Part shown: in pieces, positions 25,222-34,649 of the stretch
Numbering within the stretch: position 1 is the stretch's first letter
How the letters are laid out: each line of letters starts with the position of its first letter
NCBI RefSeq assembly: GCF_026410385.1
Contig: NZ_JAPMLT010000001.1
Span: 776,244-840,243 of the forward strand
Direction: 5' to 3'
DNA length: 64,000 nt
Source of the DNA: Tumebacillus lacus
Lineage (GTDB): Bacteria; Bacillota; Bacilli; Tumebacillales; Tumebacillaceae
Made by a program: the position numbers and the translations under genes
The notes under the pieces: generated by a model
Database searches by the model: none
What the model saw: only the letters and a program-made list of their open reading frames with translations
Told to the model about the DNA's origin: nothing

Positions 25222-25656
25222 ATGTGGAAAGAGTTTAAAGAATTTGCAATGAAAGGCAGTATTGTCGATCTGGCCATCGGTGTCGTGATCGGCGGCGCGT
25301 TTGGCAAGATCGTGACGTCGTTTGTCAACGATATCCTCATGCCGCCGCTCGGGCTGTTGATCGGCCGGGTGGATTTTTCGAATCTGTATCTCAATCTGTC
25401 CCGCACCGAGTACGCGTCGCTCGCAGAGGCCAAAAAAGCAGGCGCGCCGACGATCAACTACGGAATGTTCCTGAACAACGTGCTCGATTTCCTGATCGTG
25501 GCGTTCTCGATCTTCCTCGTCATCCGCCAGATCAACAAAATGAAGCGCAAACACGATGTCCCGGTGACGACCAAGAGCTGCCCGTACTGCATCTCCCAGA
25601 TCCCGCTTCAGGCGACCCGCTGCGGTCATTGCACGTCCGAATTGCCCGCTTCCTAA
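25222..25656 (+). CDS. mscL: Large-conductance mechanosensitive channel with zinc-ribbon tail
   Basis: 144-aa membrane channel that opens on hypo-osmotic shock. The N-terminal amphipathic helix and first TM ([42 protein letters not shown]) and second TM ([21 protein letters not shown]) are standard. The usual cytoplasmic helical bundle is replaced by [19 protein letters not shown], a four-cysteine zinc ribbon (residues about 119-137). Similar tails occur in some MscL proteins. AAGGAGTTG-like site before ATG. Confidence 0.93.
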   Translation: MWKEFKEFAMKGSIVDLAIGVVIGGAFGKIVTSFVNDILMPPLGLLIGRVDFSNLYLNLSRTEYASLAEAKKAGAPTINYGMFLNNVLDFLIVAFSIFLVIRQINKMKRKHDVPVTTKSCPYCISQIPLQATRCGHCTSELPAS

Positions 25657-25661
25657 AAGAG

Positions 25662-25701
25662 AAAAAGGAGACCTGCACAGTCGCGTGCAGGTCTCCTTTT
25701 T
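25662..25701. terminator. Bidirectional terminator between mscL and the EamA gene
   Basis: A perfect 17-bp stem (25662-25678 with 25685-25701, core GGAGACCTGCAC) with a 6-base loop and A/T ends on both sides. Confidence 0.92.
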
Positions 25702-26608
25702 AGGTTTCTTGCGCCTGTTTCATCGACACGGCCACGCTGCCGATGATCAAAGCACTGCCGAGCAAAAAAGCGAGGGTCAGATGCTCACCGAGCAACAACC
25801 AGCCGAGCAGCGTGCCGACGATGGGCTGGACGAAAAAAAACAGCCCGGCCGTGCCCGCATCCATCAGCTCAAAGCCTTTCAGCCAGAGGAAAAAGGCCAG
25901 CGCCGTCGACACAATCCCGAGAAACAACACGCCGCCCCAGACGAGCGGATCGGCCGTCCAGATGATCTCTTCGGTCGTCATCTCCCATCCGGCGACCGGC
26001 AGAGTAAAGACGGCACCGGCGACCGCCGCCCAGAAGGTGACGGTCAACGCCGGATACTTGTCGGACAGCGACTTGCCAAGCACCGAGTACAGCGCCCACG
26101 TGACGGCCGCGATGACGAGGGCGAGATTGCCCCACAGCACGCTGCCGCCGCCGGACGGGTCGCCCTGATCCGTGCCGACGACGATCAACACGCCGACGGT
26201 GGCGACAGCGAGCGAGAGCAATTTGCGCAGCGTCAGCCGCTCCCGGAGTAGTAGCCAGGCAAACAGTGCGATAAACGCAGGCGACGCAGAGGTCAGCACA
26301 GCCCCCATGTGCGCCGATGACAATTTCGTGCCGATAAACTGAGCGGAGATCGAGATCGTGTAGCCGACCAGCGCATATCGGGCGAGCGCCCCCCAGTCGG
26401 ACCGCTCGACCCGCCAGCCCCCTTTCACCCAGACGACCAGCCCGAGGACGAGGGCTGCGACGGCAAACCGCAGTACGACCAAGGTCAGCGGCGGGATGTA
26501 GTCGAGCACGTATTTGCTGACCACGTACATGCCGCCCCAGATCGCCGCTGCGCCGCCAAGGCACAGCCCCCCGATCAGACGATTTTTGGCTGCGGGATTC
26601 ATACTCAT
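25700..26608 (-). CDS. EamA-family (DMT) transporter
   Basis: 302-aa polytopic membrane protein with about ten TM helices in two EamA repeats (first ending near GVLIVVGTDQG, second beginning VLWGNLALVIAAVTWALYSV). Members export amino acids or other metabolites; substrate unknown. Start codon overlaps the csaA stop (TAATG), so translation is coupled with csaA. Confidence 0.9.
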   Translation of the reverse strand: MSMNPAAKNRLIGGLCLGGAAAIWGGMYVVSKYVLDYIPPLTLVVLRFAVAALVLGLVVWVKGGWRVERSDWGALARYALVGYTISISAQFIGTKLSSAHMGAVLTSASPAFIALFAWLLLRERLTLRKLLSLAVATVGVLIVVGTDQGDPSGGGSVLWGNLALVIAAVTWALYSVLGKSLSDKYPALTVTFWAAVAGAVFTLPVAGWEMTTEEIIWTADPLVWGGVLFLGIVSTALAFFLWLKGFELMDAGTAGLFFFVQPIVGTLLGWLLLGEHLTLAFLLGSALIIGSVAVSMKQAQET

Positions 26609-26940
26609 TACCCGATGACCGTGCCGTTTGGCACCGCTTGCTCCGGTTGGAGCAAGATCACATCGCCCGCTCCCGGCACGCCGCCGAGCACGAGCACTTC
26701 CGAAGCAAAACCGGCGATGCGACGCGGCGGAAAATTGACAACAGCGACCACTTGGCGGCCGACCATGTCTTGCGGTGTGTAGCGTTTGGTAATCTGCGCG
26801 CTGGAGCGTTTGACGCCAATTTCCGGTCCGAAGTCGATCTCCAACTTGATCGCCGGGACCCGCGCTTCCGGAAACGGTTCCGCCGTCAGCACCGTGCCGA
26901 TGCGGATGTCGAGCTTCTGAAAATCATCGATGGTTGCCAT
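26608..26940 (-). CDS. csaA: CsaA tRNA-binding-domain chaperone
   Basis: 110-aa dimeric OB-fold protein. Motifs LDIRIGTVLTAEPFPEARVP, SSAQITKRYTPQDMVGRQV and NFPPRRIAGFASEVLVLG are typical of CsaA, which in Bacillus has secretion-related chaperone activity and binds tRNA. Length matches. GAGGGGG precedes the ATG. Confidence 0.95.
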   Translation of the reverse strand: MATIDDFQKLDIRIGTVLTAEPFPEARVPAIKLEIDFGPEIGVKRSSAQITKRYTPQDMVGRQVVAVVNFPPRRIAGFASEVLVLGGVPGAGDVILLQPEQAVPNGTVIG

Positions 26941-26967
26941 GTCTTATATTCCCCCTCGGAAATCAAC

Positions 26968-28287
26968 TCAACGGCGGAGCTTGAGACTCTTCTCGTTGTA
27001 GGCCACGGCGCGTCGATACATCTCCAGCGCGCCGGAGTGCCCGTTTGCATATAAGATCTCGGCGATTTCCTTCGCCGTCTCATACGCCTCGATCACCGCC
27101 TGATGACGGTCGTACACGGTCAGCGTGCGTTCCAGATGCTCGATGCAGCCGTCCACATTGCCCTTTGTCTGCTCCACCAGACCGAGCAGCCGCCATGCTT
27201 TCGCTTCTGCCGTGTAGGTGTTTGACTCCAGTGTGCGGACGGTCGCAAACACCTGCTCCGCCCATGCGATTGCTTGGTCCAGATCGTCGTCGGCCAGTGC
27301 CAATTCACCGAGGTGAACCAGCGTGGTGCACAGGTAGCGGCGGGCGTCGAGCAGTTCGTAGACCTGCTTGGCCCGGTGATAGTGAGCGGCCGCCTGCCCC
27401 AGTTCGCCCATCTTTTGGTACATGTGGCCCATGTTGTTGTTGATGATGCCGACATCGATCAACAGGCTGTTGTCCTCCGCCTCTTTCAATGCGCCAAGAA
27501 ACACCCGCTCCGCCTGCTCCGTTTCGCCGATATTGCCAAGAAAGGTCGCTTTCATATAGGTCGACCGAATGCGCCACAGATGTTTGGACAACTCGGTGGC
27601 GATCCGCTCCGCCTTTTCGACATAGCGCAAGGCGGTGCGGTGGTTGTGCATCGAATGGTGGCAGCGGCCGAGGTTGTAGTAGACGCGCAGCCGGGTGTCC
27701 AGATTGCCCTCCCCCGCTTCCGCCGCTTCATCCGCTTGGTAGTAATAGTCGTGTGCCGCCGCTTTGTTGCCGTTCATCTCGTGGGCGGTGCCGATCTCGA
27801 TCAAAAACAACATGCGGTTCGCCGCATCCTGCGGGACTTCGTCGGCCAGCACCCGCTCGACCAGCTCAATCACTTCTTCCAGTCGCGACAGATTGATCAG
27901 CACGCGGCATTTGTGCAGCAGCCCCTCGACCATCAGATCCTTGTAATCAAAGTCGCGGCTCTGCTCGATCACGCGGTTGACCAATTCCAGAGATTTTTGA
28001 TGATACCCCGCCGTCTGCGCGTCGCGGGCCAATTGCAACGTCTCGCCGATCTCTTCGAGCAGCGCGTCAGATGTCTCGATCCGCTCGATGGTCACACCGA
28101 GCCGGTTGGCCATCTGTTTGAGCAGGGAGCGTTTCAATAAGGTCTTGCCATTTTCCACTTTGCTCAGTTGGCTGACGCTGCACAGACCCTCGGCCAGCTC
28201 TTCCTGCGTCATGCCTTTCAACAGCCGGTATTTGCGCAAGTTGTCGCCGATGCGGCGATATTGTTCCTCCAGCAGTACGCCCGACAT
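26968..28287 (-). CDS. XRE-family regulator with TPR domain
   Basis: 439-aa putative transcription regulator. N-terminal helix-turn-helix (about 10-65): LRKYRLLKGMTQEELAEG, CSVSQLSKVENGKT. The remainder (about 80-430) is a run of TPR-like helical pairs such as LRVYYNLGRCHHSMHNHRTA and NNMGHMYQKMGELGQAAAHY. The plan is that of RRNPP-type regulators (PlcR, NprR), which bind a signalling peptide in the TPR groove; no cognate propeptide gene is seen beside it. ATG 28287 is preferred to the GTG at 28296 that lies inside the ribosome site. Confidence 0.82.
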   Translation of the reverse strand: MSGVLLEEQYRRIGDNLRKYRLLKGMTQEELAEGLCSVSQLSKVENGKTLLKRSLLKQMANRLGVTIERIETSDALLEEIGETLQLARDAQTAGYHQKSLELVNRVIEQSRDFDYKDLMVEGLLHKCRVLINLSRLEEVIELVERVLADEVPQDAANRMLFLIEIGTAHEMNGNKAAAHDYYYQADEAAEAGEGNLDTRLRVYYNLGRCHHSMHNHRTALRYVEKAERIATELSKHLWRIRSTYMKATFLGNIGETEQAERVFLGALKEAEDNSLLIDVGIINNNMGHMYQKMGELGQAAAHYHRAKQVYELLDARRYLCTTLVHLGELALADDDLDQAIAWAEQVFATVRTLESNTYTAEAKAWRLLGLVEQTKGNVDGCIEHLERTLTVYDRHQAVIEAYETAKEIAEILYANGHSGALEMYRRAVAYNEKSLKLRR

Positions 28288-28300
28288 GTCTTTCACCTCA

Positions 28301-29101
28301 TCAAATTGTTGCGTAGAGATTCCAAACCATCTCGCCCCAAATATTCGCGGCGGCGATCAAGATGATCACAGCCAACGCCACCCGCAGCAACTGCGTGTTC
28401 ATCCGTTGGCCGACCTTCGCCCCGATCATCGATCCGAGCAAGGAGACGAGCACCAGCAGCAAAGTCAGGTCGTAGCGTATATGGCCGACGGAGAGCTTGC
28501 CGATCACGCCGCCGATCGAGGAGAGAAAGACGATGGTCAACGACGACGCGATCGCCGTGCGAATCGGCAGTTTCAAGAAGCGGATCATCACCGGGATCAG
28601 CAGGAACGACCCGCCCGCACCGACGATGCCCGACAACGTGCCGACCGCAGCTGAGAGCGAGATCGCCAGCGGCAGATGCAACTGAATCACCGTTGGCAGT
28701 TCCTCGTGCAGCTCGCCCTTTTCACGGCGAAAGAGCAGAAAGACGGCCATCAGCGCCATCAGACCGTACGTGATATGAATAACCGACCCCGGCAGATACC
28801 CGGAGAGCAGGCTCCCGAGCAGACTGCCGCCGAGCATCCCGCCGCCGATCACGAGAATCACATAGCGGGAGAGCCACGGCGATTTGCGGTACATCACCAT
28901 ACCGATGCCCGTCGATGCAAACACTTGCAACATCGTCGCCGATGATATTTCGATCGGCGACATCGCATACGCCCCCGCGATCGGGGGCACAAAGTAAAGG
29001 AGCGGGTAGGTGACGATTGCGCCGCCCACTCCGAGCATTCCAGAGCAAAAGGAACCGATCAAGCCTATAAAAGCGTAGACTGCAGCATCAAGACCCGACA
29101 A
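28301..29101 (-). CDS. TauE/SafE (TSUP) family permease
   Basis: 266-aa membrane protein with about eight TM helices and the repeated TSUP motif (FCSGMLGVGGAIVTYPLL; TLSGIVGAGGSFLLIPVM). Relatives export sulfite, sulfoacetate or other organosulfur anions; substrate unknown. The start is taken as TTG 29101: GAAAGAGGTG lies 8 bases upstream, whereas an earlier TTG at 29152 has no ribosome site. Ends 13 bases before the regulator gene, likely one transcript. Confidence 0.85.
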   Translation of the reverse strand: MSGLDAAVYAFIGLIGSFCSGMLGVGGAIVTYPLLYFVPPIAGAYAMSPIEISSATMLQVFASTGIGMVMYRKSPWLSRYVILVIGGGMLGGSLLGSLLSGYLPGSVIHITYGLMALMAVFLLFRREKGELHEELPTVIQLHLPLAISLSAAVGTLSGIVGAGGSFLLIPVMIRFLKLPIRTAIASSLTIVFLSSIGGVIGKLSVGHIRYDLTLLLVLVSLLGSMIGAKVGQRMNTQLLRVALAVIILIAAANIWGEMVWNLYATI

Positions 29102-29249
29102 ACCAGCAAACACCTCTTTCCAGCCCCAAAACGTACATCTATTCAGTTTCAATCATACCACAACCCTCTGTTTCTTTCAGGAGGATCTTGCCAAATCGGG
29201 TCGCACCTTTTATAATCCAAGTATTAAGATGGGGATATGGTGATAAAAC

Positions 29250-29492
29250 ATGAACGCATGGAACCGTTTCTGGAAGCCCTTGACGGGCCGCTGTCCGTAT
29301 TGCAACGACAAGTTCATCACAGTTCCGTCTGAGACGGGATTCGGCAGTCGGTATCGCGTGTGTCCGAATCACCATTATGTCGAAGAAACGGTTCCTGCCG
29401 CCGACACCGTGCTGGTGTACGAGTTGGACGGCGCGACCATCGACCATCCCGTCCTGCATCAGATCGATCCGGGTCAATCGTTTAAAGGCTGA
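29250..29492 (+). CDS. Small zinc-ribbon-like protein, 80 aa
   Basis: 80-aa soluble protein with RCPYCNDKFITVP and RYRVCPNHHYVEE, a CxxC plus C-x2-HH arrangement likely to bind zinc. No family recognised. The ribosome site is weak (GGTGATAAAAC before ATG). The terminator directly after it and sensible codon use support a real gene. Confidence 0.7.
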   Translation: MNAWNRFWKPLTGRCPYCNDKFITVPSETGFGSRYRVCPNHHYVEETVPAADTVLVYELDGATIDHPVLHQIDPGQSFKG

Positions 29493-29507
29493 TCACTGCA
29501 CATGTAA

Positions 29508-29540
29508 AAAAAAGCACTCCCCGCCGGGGAGTGCCTTTTT
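29508..29540. terminator. Bidirectional terminator between convergent genes
   Basis: AAAAAGCACTCCCC pairs with GGGGAGTGCCTTTTT (29526-29540), lying between the zinc-ribbon and chemoreceptor genes. Confidence 0.85.
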
Positions 29541-29543
29541 GTC

Positions 29544-31538
29544 TTATTCGAACTGGAAGCGGCCGACCGCTTGACGCAGTTCTTCCGCGAGGCGGTTCAG
29601 ATCGGCCATCGACGTCTCCAGCATGTTCATCGTCGCGGTCTGCTCCTCGATGGAGGCCGTGACTTCCTCGCTGGAGCCGACCGCCTGCTCGGAGGCGGTC
29701 GCGATGGATTGGAATTCATCCTCGACAGCATGCGCCTGCTCAGAGGCGCTCTCGGTCAGCGCCGAGACTTCGACGATGGAGTCGGTCACGCCGCGCAGCC
29801 CATCCCCTACGATGGCAAAGGCGCGCTCGGCAGCCGCCACCGCCGCCTCGCCGCCCGCGACGGCGTCGAGACCCTGTTGCATGCCTTCGATGCTGTCCTC
29901 GATGCGGGCGCGGATCTCCTGGACGAGCACAGCGATTTCCTGTGCCGCGAGACCGGACTGCTCCGCCAGTTTGCGGACCTCATCGGCAACGACCGCAAAC
30001 CCGCGTCCTTGCTCACCCGCCCGCGCCGCTTCGATGGCAGCGTTGAGTGCGAGCAGGTTGGTTTGACCTGCGATGTTGGAGATCAGGTCGACGATGTGTC
30101 CGATGCGCTGCGATTGCTCGCCGAGACGGTTCATCGTCTGCGCAGTCTGTGTGACATGGCGATGGATGCTGTCCATCTCCTCCCGCGTGCGCTTCATCGT
30201 GCCGCCGCCGGTGTGCGAGGCTGCGTCCACCTGATGGGCGAGGTCGCGCAGGGCGTCGGCGCGGCCGGAGATGCTCTGCAGAGAGAGCACGACTTCGCTC
30301 AGGCGGTCGTTGGCTCGCTGCAGGGAGTCGTTTTGATGCTCACTGCCTTTCGCGACCTCTTCAATCGCCGCCGTCACCTGCTCCGCCGCAGCGGTCGCCT
30401 CTTGCGTGCCGCGATGCAATTCGTGCGTATAGTCGGCAACCAAAGTCGCCGTCTCCTCCGCTTTTTGAAGCAGGCCGCGCACATTGTGCACCATCGTGCC
30501 GTAGTACTCCTGCAGTTCCTTGAGTTCACCGGACGATTTGACCGGCTCGATGTCGCGCAGGCGACCGTCCGCCGCATCGCGCATGCCTTCCATCACCGCT
30601 TGCATCGGACGCACGATCCGGTTGGAACTGCGTACCGCGACGACCAGAGCCAGCGCAATGACCAACACGCTGAGCACGACGCTGTAGAGCATCGTCTCTT
30701 TTTGCGCGGCGACCATCTCTTCTTGGGAAATCGCGACGCGCAAAACGCCGAGCGTCTTGTTTTTGTCAAAGTCGGTCAGCGGCAGGTAGAGCAGTTCGTA
30801 AGGAACGCCCTCGATCTCGCCCTCCTTCTTCATCGGGTCCTGCTGCTCAAACAATGTGTCCACCATCTCCGGATCGTCGATCCGCTCCGGGTCTCCGTCC
30901 GCCATCAAACCGGGCAGCGTGGAAACGGACGCCGCTTTGGTTTCACCGCCATAGAACGTGATCTCACCGCCAGTCATCGTCTTCAGTTGATCGGCGAACA
31001 ATTGGTCGACGGAAAAGCCGACGGTGATCGTCCCTTTGACTATATCGTTGATCCGAACAGGTGCCACGCCGCGGATGGCGAGACCCGATTTTCCTTCTTC
31101 GACTGCAGAAACGGTCAGTCCGTTGGACAACGCCAATGAAATCGTGGGATTGGTGTATTTGTTGTCGCCAAATTGACCCGGATTGTGGGCGCGGTATTCC
31201 ACTGCCCCCATCGCGCTCCCGATTTCCAGCACGGAAACCCCTTCTTTTTTCAACGTCTGATACACAGGGTCCACGATCTGTGCGATCTCTTGCTGGTTGC
31301 GATGCAAGAGGGCGAGCGCGAGATCATTCCGTTGCGCCGCTTGATTGGCCAGCATCGTCGCGGTTCGCTTCTGTGATTCGATGGTCTCCATCGCGGTCTT
31401 TACCGCCGACTGCGCCGTCAATTCATGAACGGAGGAGAGTGCCTGCATGGAGACGTAGTTGCTGACAGCACCCACCGCCACCATCGGGACCAGCGCCATT
31501 ATGAGCAACATGCCCAAAGTCTGTGTGCGTAGTTTCAT
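29544..31538 (-). CDS. Methyl-accepting chemotaxis protein (Cache sensor)
   Basis: 664-aa transmembrane chemoreceptor. TM1 (about 8-28), an extracellular Cache-type sensor (about 35-275, with [20 protein letters not shown] and [19 protein letters not shown]), TM2 (about 280-302), HAMP (about 303-355), then a cytoplasmic signalling domain with hairpin tip [20 protein letters not shown] and [20 protein letters not shown]. Ligand unknown. ATG 31538 is chosen: GGGGAAGGA lies 7 bases before it. No chemotaxis genes adjoin. Confidence 0.93.
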   Translation of the reverse strand: MKLRTQTLGMLLIMALVPMVAVGAVSNYVSMQALSSVHELTAQSAVKTAMETIESQKRTATMLANQAAQRNDLALALLHRNQQEIAQIVDPVYQTLKKEGVSVLEIGSAMGAVEYRAHNPGQFGDNKYTNPTISLALSNGLTVSAVEEGKSGLAIRGVAPVRINDIVKGTITVGFSVDQLFADQLKTMTGGEITFYGGETKAASVSTLPGLMADGDPERIDDPEMVDTLFEQQDPMKKEGEIEGVPYELLYLPLTDFDKNKTLGVLRVAISQEEMVAAQKETMLYSVVLSVLVIALALVVAVRSSNRIVRPMQAVMEGMRDAADGRLRDIEPVKSSGELKELQEYYGTMVHNVRGLLQKAEETATLVADYTHELHRGTQEATAAAEQVTAAIEEVAKGSEHQNDSLQRANDRLSEVVLSLQSISGRADALRDLAHQVDAASHTGGGTMKRTREEMDSIHRHVTQTAQTMNRLGEQSQRIGHIVDLISNIAGQTNLLALNAAIEAARAGEQGRGFAVVADEVRKLAEQSGLAAQEIAVLVQEIRARIEDSIEGMQQGLDAVAGGEAAVAAAERAFAIVGDGLRGVTDSIVEVSALTESASEQAHAVEDEFQSIATASEQAVGSSEEVTASIEEQTATMNMLETSMADLNRLAEELRQAVGRFQFE

Positions 31539-31671
31539 GTTGTCATCCTTCCCCAACTTTCAGCATGTCTAGGTGTTCTAGTAATTTGACGAATCCTGTC
31601 GATTCACCTGTTTAATGCTAAGAAACCACAAGAAAAAGTATTTACTCACAGGAAAAACGAAAAAAAAATCA

Positions 31672-31704
31672 CAAAAAACCACCCGCTCGCAAAGAACGGG
31701 TGGT
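31672..31704 (-). terminator. Terminator of the methylmalonyl-CoA operon
   Basis: ACCACCCG (31678-31685) pairs with CGGGTGGT (31697-31704), followed on the minus strand by TTTTTTG. Confidence 0.85.
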
Positions 31705-31731
31705 CGATGTGTTCGGTGAGTGCTGTCCACT

Positions 31732-32850
31732 TTAGACTGCTTGCGTGACGGCAACGAGCAGACGAGCTGCGTTTTCGAGGTCGTCGAGGCGGATGAACTC
31801 ATTTACGGTGTGAATCTTTTCATAGCCGATCGCCAGGTTGCAGGTCGGCACGCCTTGACCGTTCAGCACGTTCGCATCCGAGCCGCCGCCCGACGCCATC
31901 GTCTTCGGCTCAAAGCCGAGCGAGCGGATCGCTTGGAACGCCGTTTGAATCACGGGAGCGCTCTCTTCAAAGTTCACGTTGGAGTACATGTTGGAGTGCT
32001 TGAACTCGACGGTCGTGCCAAACTCGGCAGCGGTCGTTTCAAAGACGTCCTTCATGTGCGCCACTTGTTCCGCGAGCTCTTCCAGCACGAGCGAACGCGC
32101 TTCGGCGAGGATCTCGACGCGGTCGGCGACGACGTTGGTCGCTTGACCGCCGTGGAACGTGCCGATGTTGGCAGTGGTGCGCTCGTTGATGCGGCCGAGC
32201 TTCATGCGCGAGATCACAGCCGACGCCACGTTGATCGCGTTCAGGCCCGCTTCCGGGTTGACGCCCGCGTGCGCGAGACGGCCGTGGATGACCACCTCGA
32301 TGCGCTCCTGAGACGGAGACTGGGTGACGACGTGGCCGATGGGGCCGTTGGAGTCAAACGCAAAGCCCATGTCGACTTTCGGCAGGTGCTCCCAGTCCGC
32401 ATGGCGGGAACCGAGCAGGCCGCTCTCCTCGCCCATCGTCAGGAACAACACGATGGTGCCGTGTTTCATGTTTTGTTCCTTGAGCGTGCGCACCATCTCG
32501 AGGATGCCGGCGACGCCCGCTTTGTCATCTGCGCCGAGGATCGTCGTGCCGTCGGAGGAGATGCGGTCTTCGGTGCGGATCGGTTTGATGTTCAGACCCG
32601 GTGCCACGGTGTCCATGTGGCAGGTGAAGAGGATCGTCGGTTTCGACTCGTCGCCCTTCAGCGTGCAGAACAGGTTGCCCGCGTTGCCGCCGACTCGTTC
32701 GCCCGCTTTGTCCTCCACCACTTCGACGCCGAGCGCCGTCAGTTTTTCGGTGAGATAGTCGGCCATCGCCCGCTCGTCACGGGAGAGGGAGTTGATCTGC
32801 ACCATGTGCATAAATTCTTCGATCAGTCGTTCACGGTTCACAGTGTACAT
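31732..32850 (-). CDS. PepT-like M20-family metallopeptidase (YqjE-like)
   Basis: 372-aa di-zinc peptidase, paralogue of the protein at 22893-24077. Active-site segments FTCHMDTVAPG, GADDKAGVAGI, MGEESGLLGS and IHTVNEFIRL are present. In Bacillus subtilis the orthologue yqjE also follows the acyl-CoA carboxyltransferase and epimerase genes, so the linkage is conserved. ATG 32850 is the family start (MYTVNRERLIEEFM); the long upstream frame overlaps another gene and is discarded. Last gene of the operon. Confidence 0.9.
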   Translation of the reverse strand: MYTVNRERLIEEFMHMVQINSLSRDERAMADYLTEKLTALGVEVVEDKAGERVGGNAGNLFCTLKGDESKPTILFTCHMDTVAPGLNIKPIRTEDRISSDGTTILGADDKAGVAGILEMVRTLKEQNMKHGTIVLFLTMGEESGLLGSRHADWEHLPKVDMGFAFDSNGPIGHVVTQSPSQERIEVVIHGRLAHAGVNPEAGLNAINVASAVISRMKLGRINERTTANIGTFHGGQATNVVADRVEILAEARSLVLEELAEQVAHMKDVFETTAAEFGTTVEFKHSNMYSNVNFEESAPVIQTAFQAIRSLGFEPKTMASGGGSDANVLNGQGVPTCNLAIGYEKIHTVNEFIRLDDLENAARLLVAVTQAV

Positions 32851-32851
32851 G

Positions 32852-33070
32852 TTAGACGATCCGTCCTTTCTCTTGGTAGATCGCGTTCGGGAAGCGCGTG
32901 TCGCACGGTGACCCGTCGCGCTGGCTGTGATAGCTGTCTCGGCTGACCCGAGCGTCCGTCCCGTTTTGCGGCGAGTTGTGATGCATCGCCAAGAGGCGGC
33001 TCGCCTGCTTCCACGGCGACACGTCGCGCGGACCGCGGATAAAGGTGACGTCAAATCGTTCCGTCATCAT
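32852..33070 (-). CDS. Unrecognised 72-aa protein in the methylmalonyl-CoA operon
   Basis: 72-aa hydrophilic protein, MMTERFDVTFIRGPRDVSPW at the N-terminus, rich in Arg, Ser and His, with no TM segment and one cysteine. It fits exactly between the carboxyltransferase (9-base gap) and the peptidase (TAA, one base, ATG), and has a ribosome site TAGGAG 7 bases before its start. That tight fit is the main evidence that it is real. I do not recognise a family; an accessory role in the operon is possible. Confidence 0.65.
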   Translation of the reverse strand: MMTERFDVTFIRGPRDVSPWKQASRLLAMHHNSPQNGTDARVSRDSYHSQRDGSPCDTRFPNAIYQEKGRIV

Positions 33071-33079
33071 CGCACGCTC

Positions 33080-34621
33080 CTACAGCGGAATGTTGCCGTG
33101 TTTTTTCGGCGGGCGCGTCTCGCGCTTGTTGCGCAGCAGTTCCAGCGCCTCTTTGAGTTTTTGGCGGGTCTCACGCGGGTCGATCACGTCGTCGACCATG
33201 CCAAGGCCTGCCGCAACGTACGGGTTGGAGAATTTCTCCTTGTACTCGGCGATCTTGGCGGCGCGGGTCTCGGCCGGATTTTCACTGTCGGCGATCTCTT
33301 TGGCAAACACGATGTTGGCCGCTCCCTCTGCGCCCATGACCGCGACTTCGCCGGTCGGCCATGCGTACACGAGGTCCGCACCAATCGCTTTCGAATTCAA
33401 CGCGACATACGCGCCGCCGAACGCTTTGCGCAGGATGACGGTGATCTTCGGCACGGTCGCTTCCGAGTACGCGTAGAGGATCTTCGCGCCGTGACGGATG
33501 ATGCCGCGGTGCTCCTGCATGACGCCCGGGATAAATCCGGTTACGTCCTCGAACGTGATCAGCGGGATGTTGAAGCAGTCGCAGAAGCGAATGAAACGGG
33601 AGATTTTATCGGACGAGTCGATGTCGAGGCCGCCTGCCATAAACTTCGGCTGGTTGGCGATCAAACCGACCGGATGACCTTCGATGCGGGCAAGGCCGAT
33701 CACCGCGTTTTTCGCAAAGTTCGGCTGGACTTCCATAAAGTCGCCGTTGTCGACGACGCGCTTGATCACGTCGCGCACGTCGTACGCCTTGGTCGGTTCG
33801 ACCGGCACGATGTCGACAATCTCTTCGTCATAGCCGTTGTCTTCTTTGCAATAGATGCGCGGCGGTTCCTCCATGTTGTTCTGCGGCAGGAAGGAGAGCA
33901 GACGGCGCACTTCGTTCAGCACCTCTTCTTCGCTCTTCGCCGAGAAGTGAGCCACGCCGGAGACGCTCTGTTGCACGCGCGCGCCGCCGAGGTTTTCCGA
34001 CGAGATGCTCTCGCCGGTGACTGTCTCGATGACCTTCGGACCGGTGATGAACATCTGCGACGTGCCTTCGACCATGAAGATAAAGTCGGTGATCGCCGGC
34101 GAGTAGACAGCCCCGCCTGCGCACGGTCCCATGATCACGGAGATCTGCGGGATCACGCCGGAGTAGATCGAGTTGCGGTAGAAGATGTGGCCGTAGCCGT
34201 CCAAGGAGGCGACGCCCTCTTGAATGCGGGCCCCGCCGGAGTCGTTCAAGCCGATGACCGGTGCGCCGTTTTTCGCAGCCAGATCCATGCATTTGGCGAT
34301 TTTCAGCGCGTGCATCTCGCCCAGCGCGCCGCCAAAGACGGTGAAGTCCTGCGCAAACACGTACACGATGCGGCTGTTGATCTTGCCCCAGCCGGTAACG
34401 ACGCCTTCGCCCGGAGCTTCAGCGTCTGCCATGCCAAAGTGCGTGGCGCGATGTTCGATAAACGGGTTCAGCTCGCGGAACGTGCCCTCATCGAGCAGGA
34501 TCTCCAATCGCTCGCGGGCGGTCAGCTTGCCTTTGTCATGCTGCGCCGCGATGCGCTTGTCACCGCCGCCCAGTTCGATCTTGCGACGGCGTTCTTCCAG
34601 TTCCAGGATCTTTTGTTCCAT
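33080..34621 (-). CDS. Acyl-CoA carboxyltransferase beta subunit (propionyl/methylmalonyl-CoA)
   Basis: 513-aa biotin-dependent carboxyltransferase like Bacillus YqjD and propionyl-CoA carboxylase beta or methylmalonyl-CoA decarboxylase alpha. The two crotonase-type halves are visible, with GLNDSGGARIQEGV, MGPCAGGAVYSPA and, in the second half, VPKITVILRKAFGGAYVAL. It would carboxylate propionyl-CoA with a biotin carboxylase encoded elsewhere, or decarboxylate methylmalonyl-CoA. ATG 34621 is used; a GTG at 34627, only 8 bases after GGGGGAG, is an equally likely start. Confidence 0.92.
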   Translation of the reverse strand: MEQKILELEERRRKIELGGGDKRIAAQHDKGKLTARERLEILLDEGTFRELNPFIEHRATHFGMADAEAPGEGVVTGWGKINSRIVYVFAQDFTVFGGALGEMHALKIAKCMDLAAKNGAPVIGLNDSGGARIQEGVASLDGYGHIFYRNSIYSGVIPQISVIMGPCAGGAVYSPAITDFIFMVEGTSQMFITGPKVIETVTGESISSENLGGARVQQSVSGVAHFSAKSEEEVLNEVRRLLSFLPQNNMEEPPRIYCKEDNGYDEEIVDIVPVEPTKAYDVRDVIKRVVDNGDFMEVQPNFAKNAVIGLARIEGHPVGLIANQPKFMAGGLDIDSSDKISRFIRFCDCFNIPLITFEDVTGFIPGVMQEHRGIIRHGAKILYAYSEATVPKITVILRKAFGGAYVALNSKAIGADLVYAWPTGEVAVMGAEGAANIVFAKEIADSENPAETRAAKIAEYKEKFSNPYVAAGLGMVDDVIDPRETRQKLKEALELLRNKRETRPPKKHGNIPL

Positions 34622-34649
34622 GTTCACAGCTCTGGCTCCCCCTCTGTCT

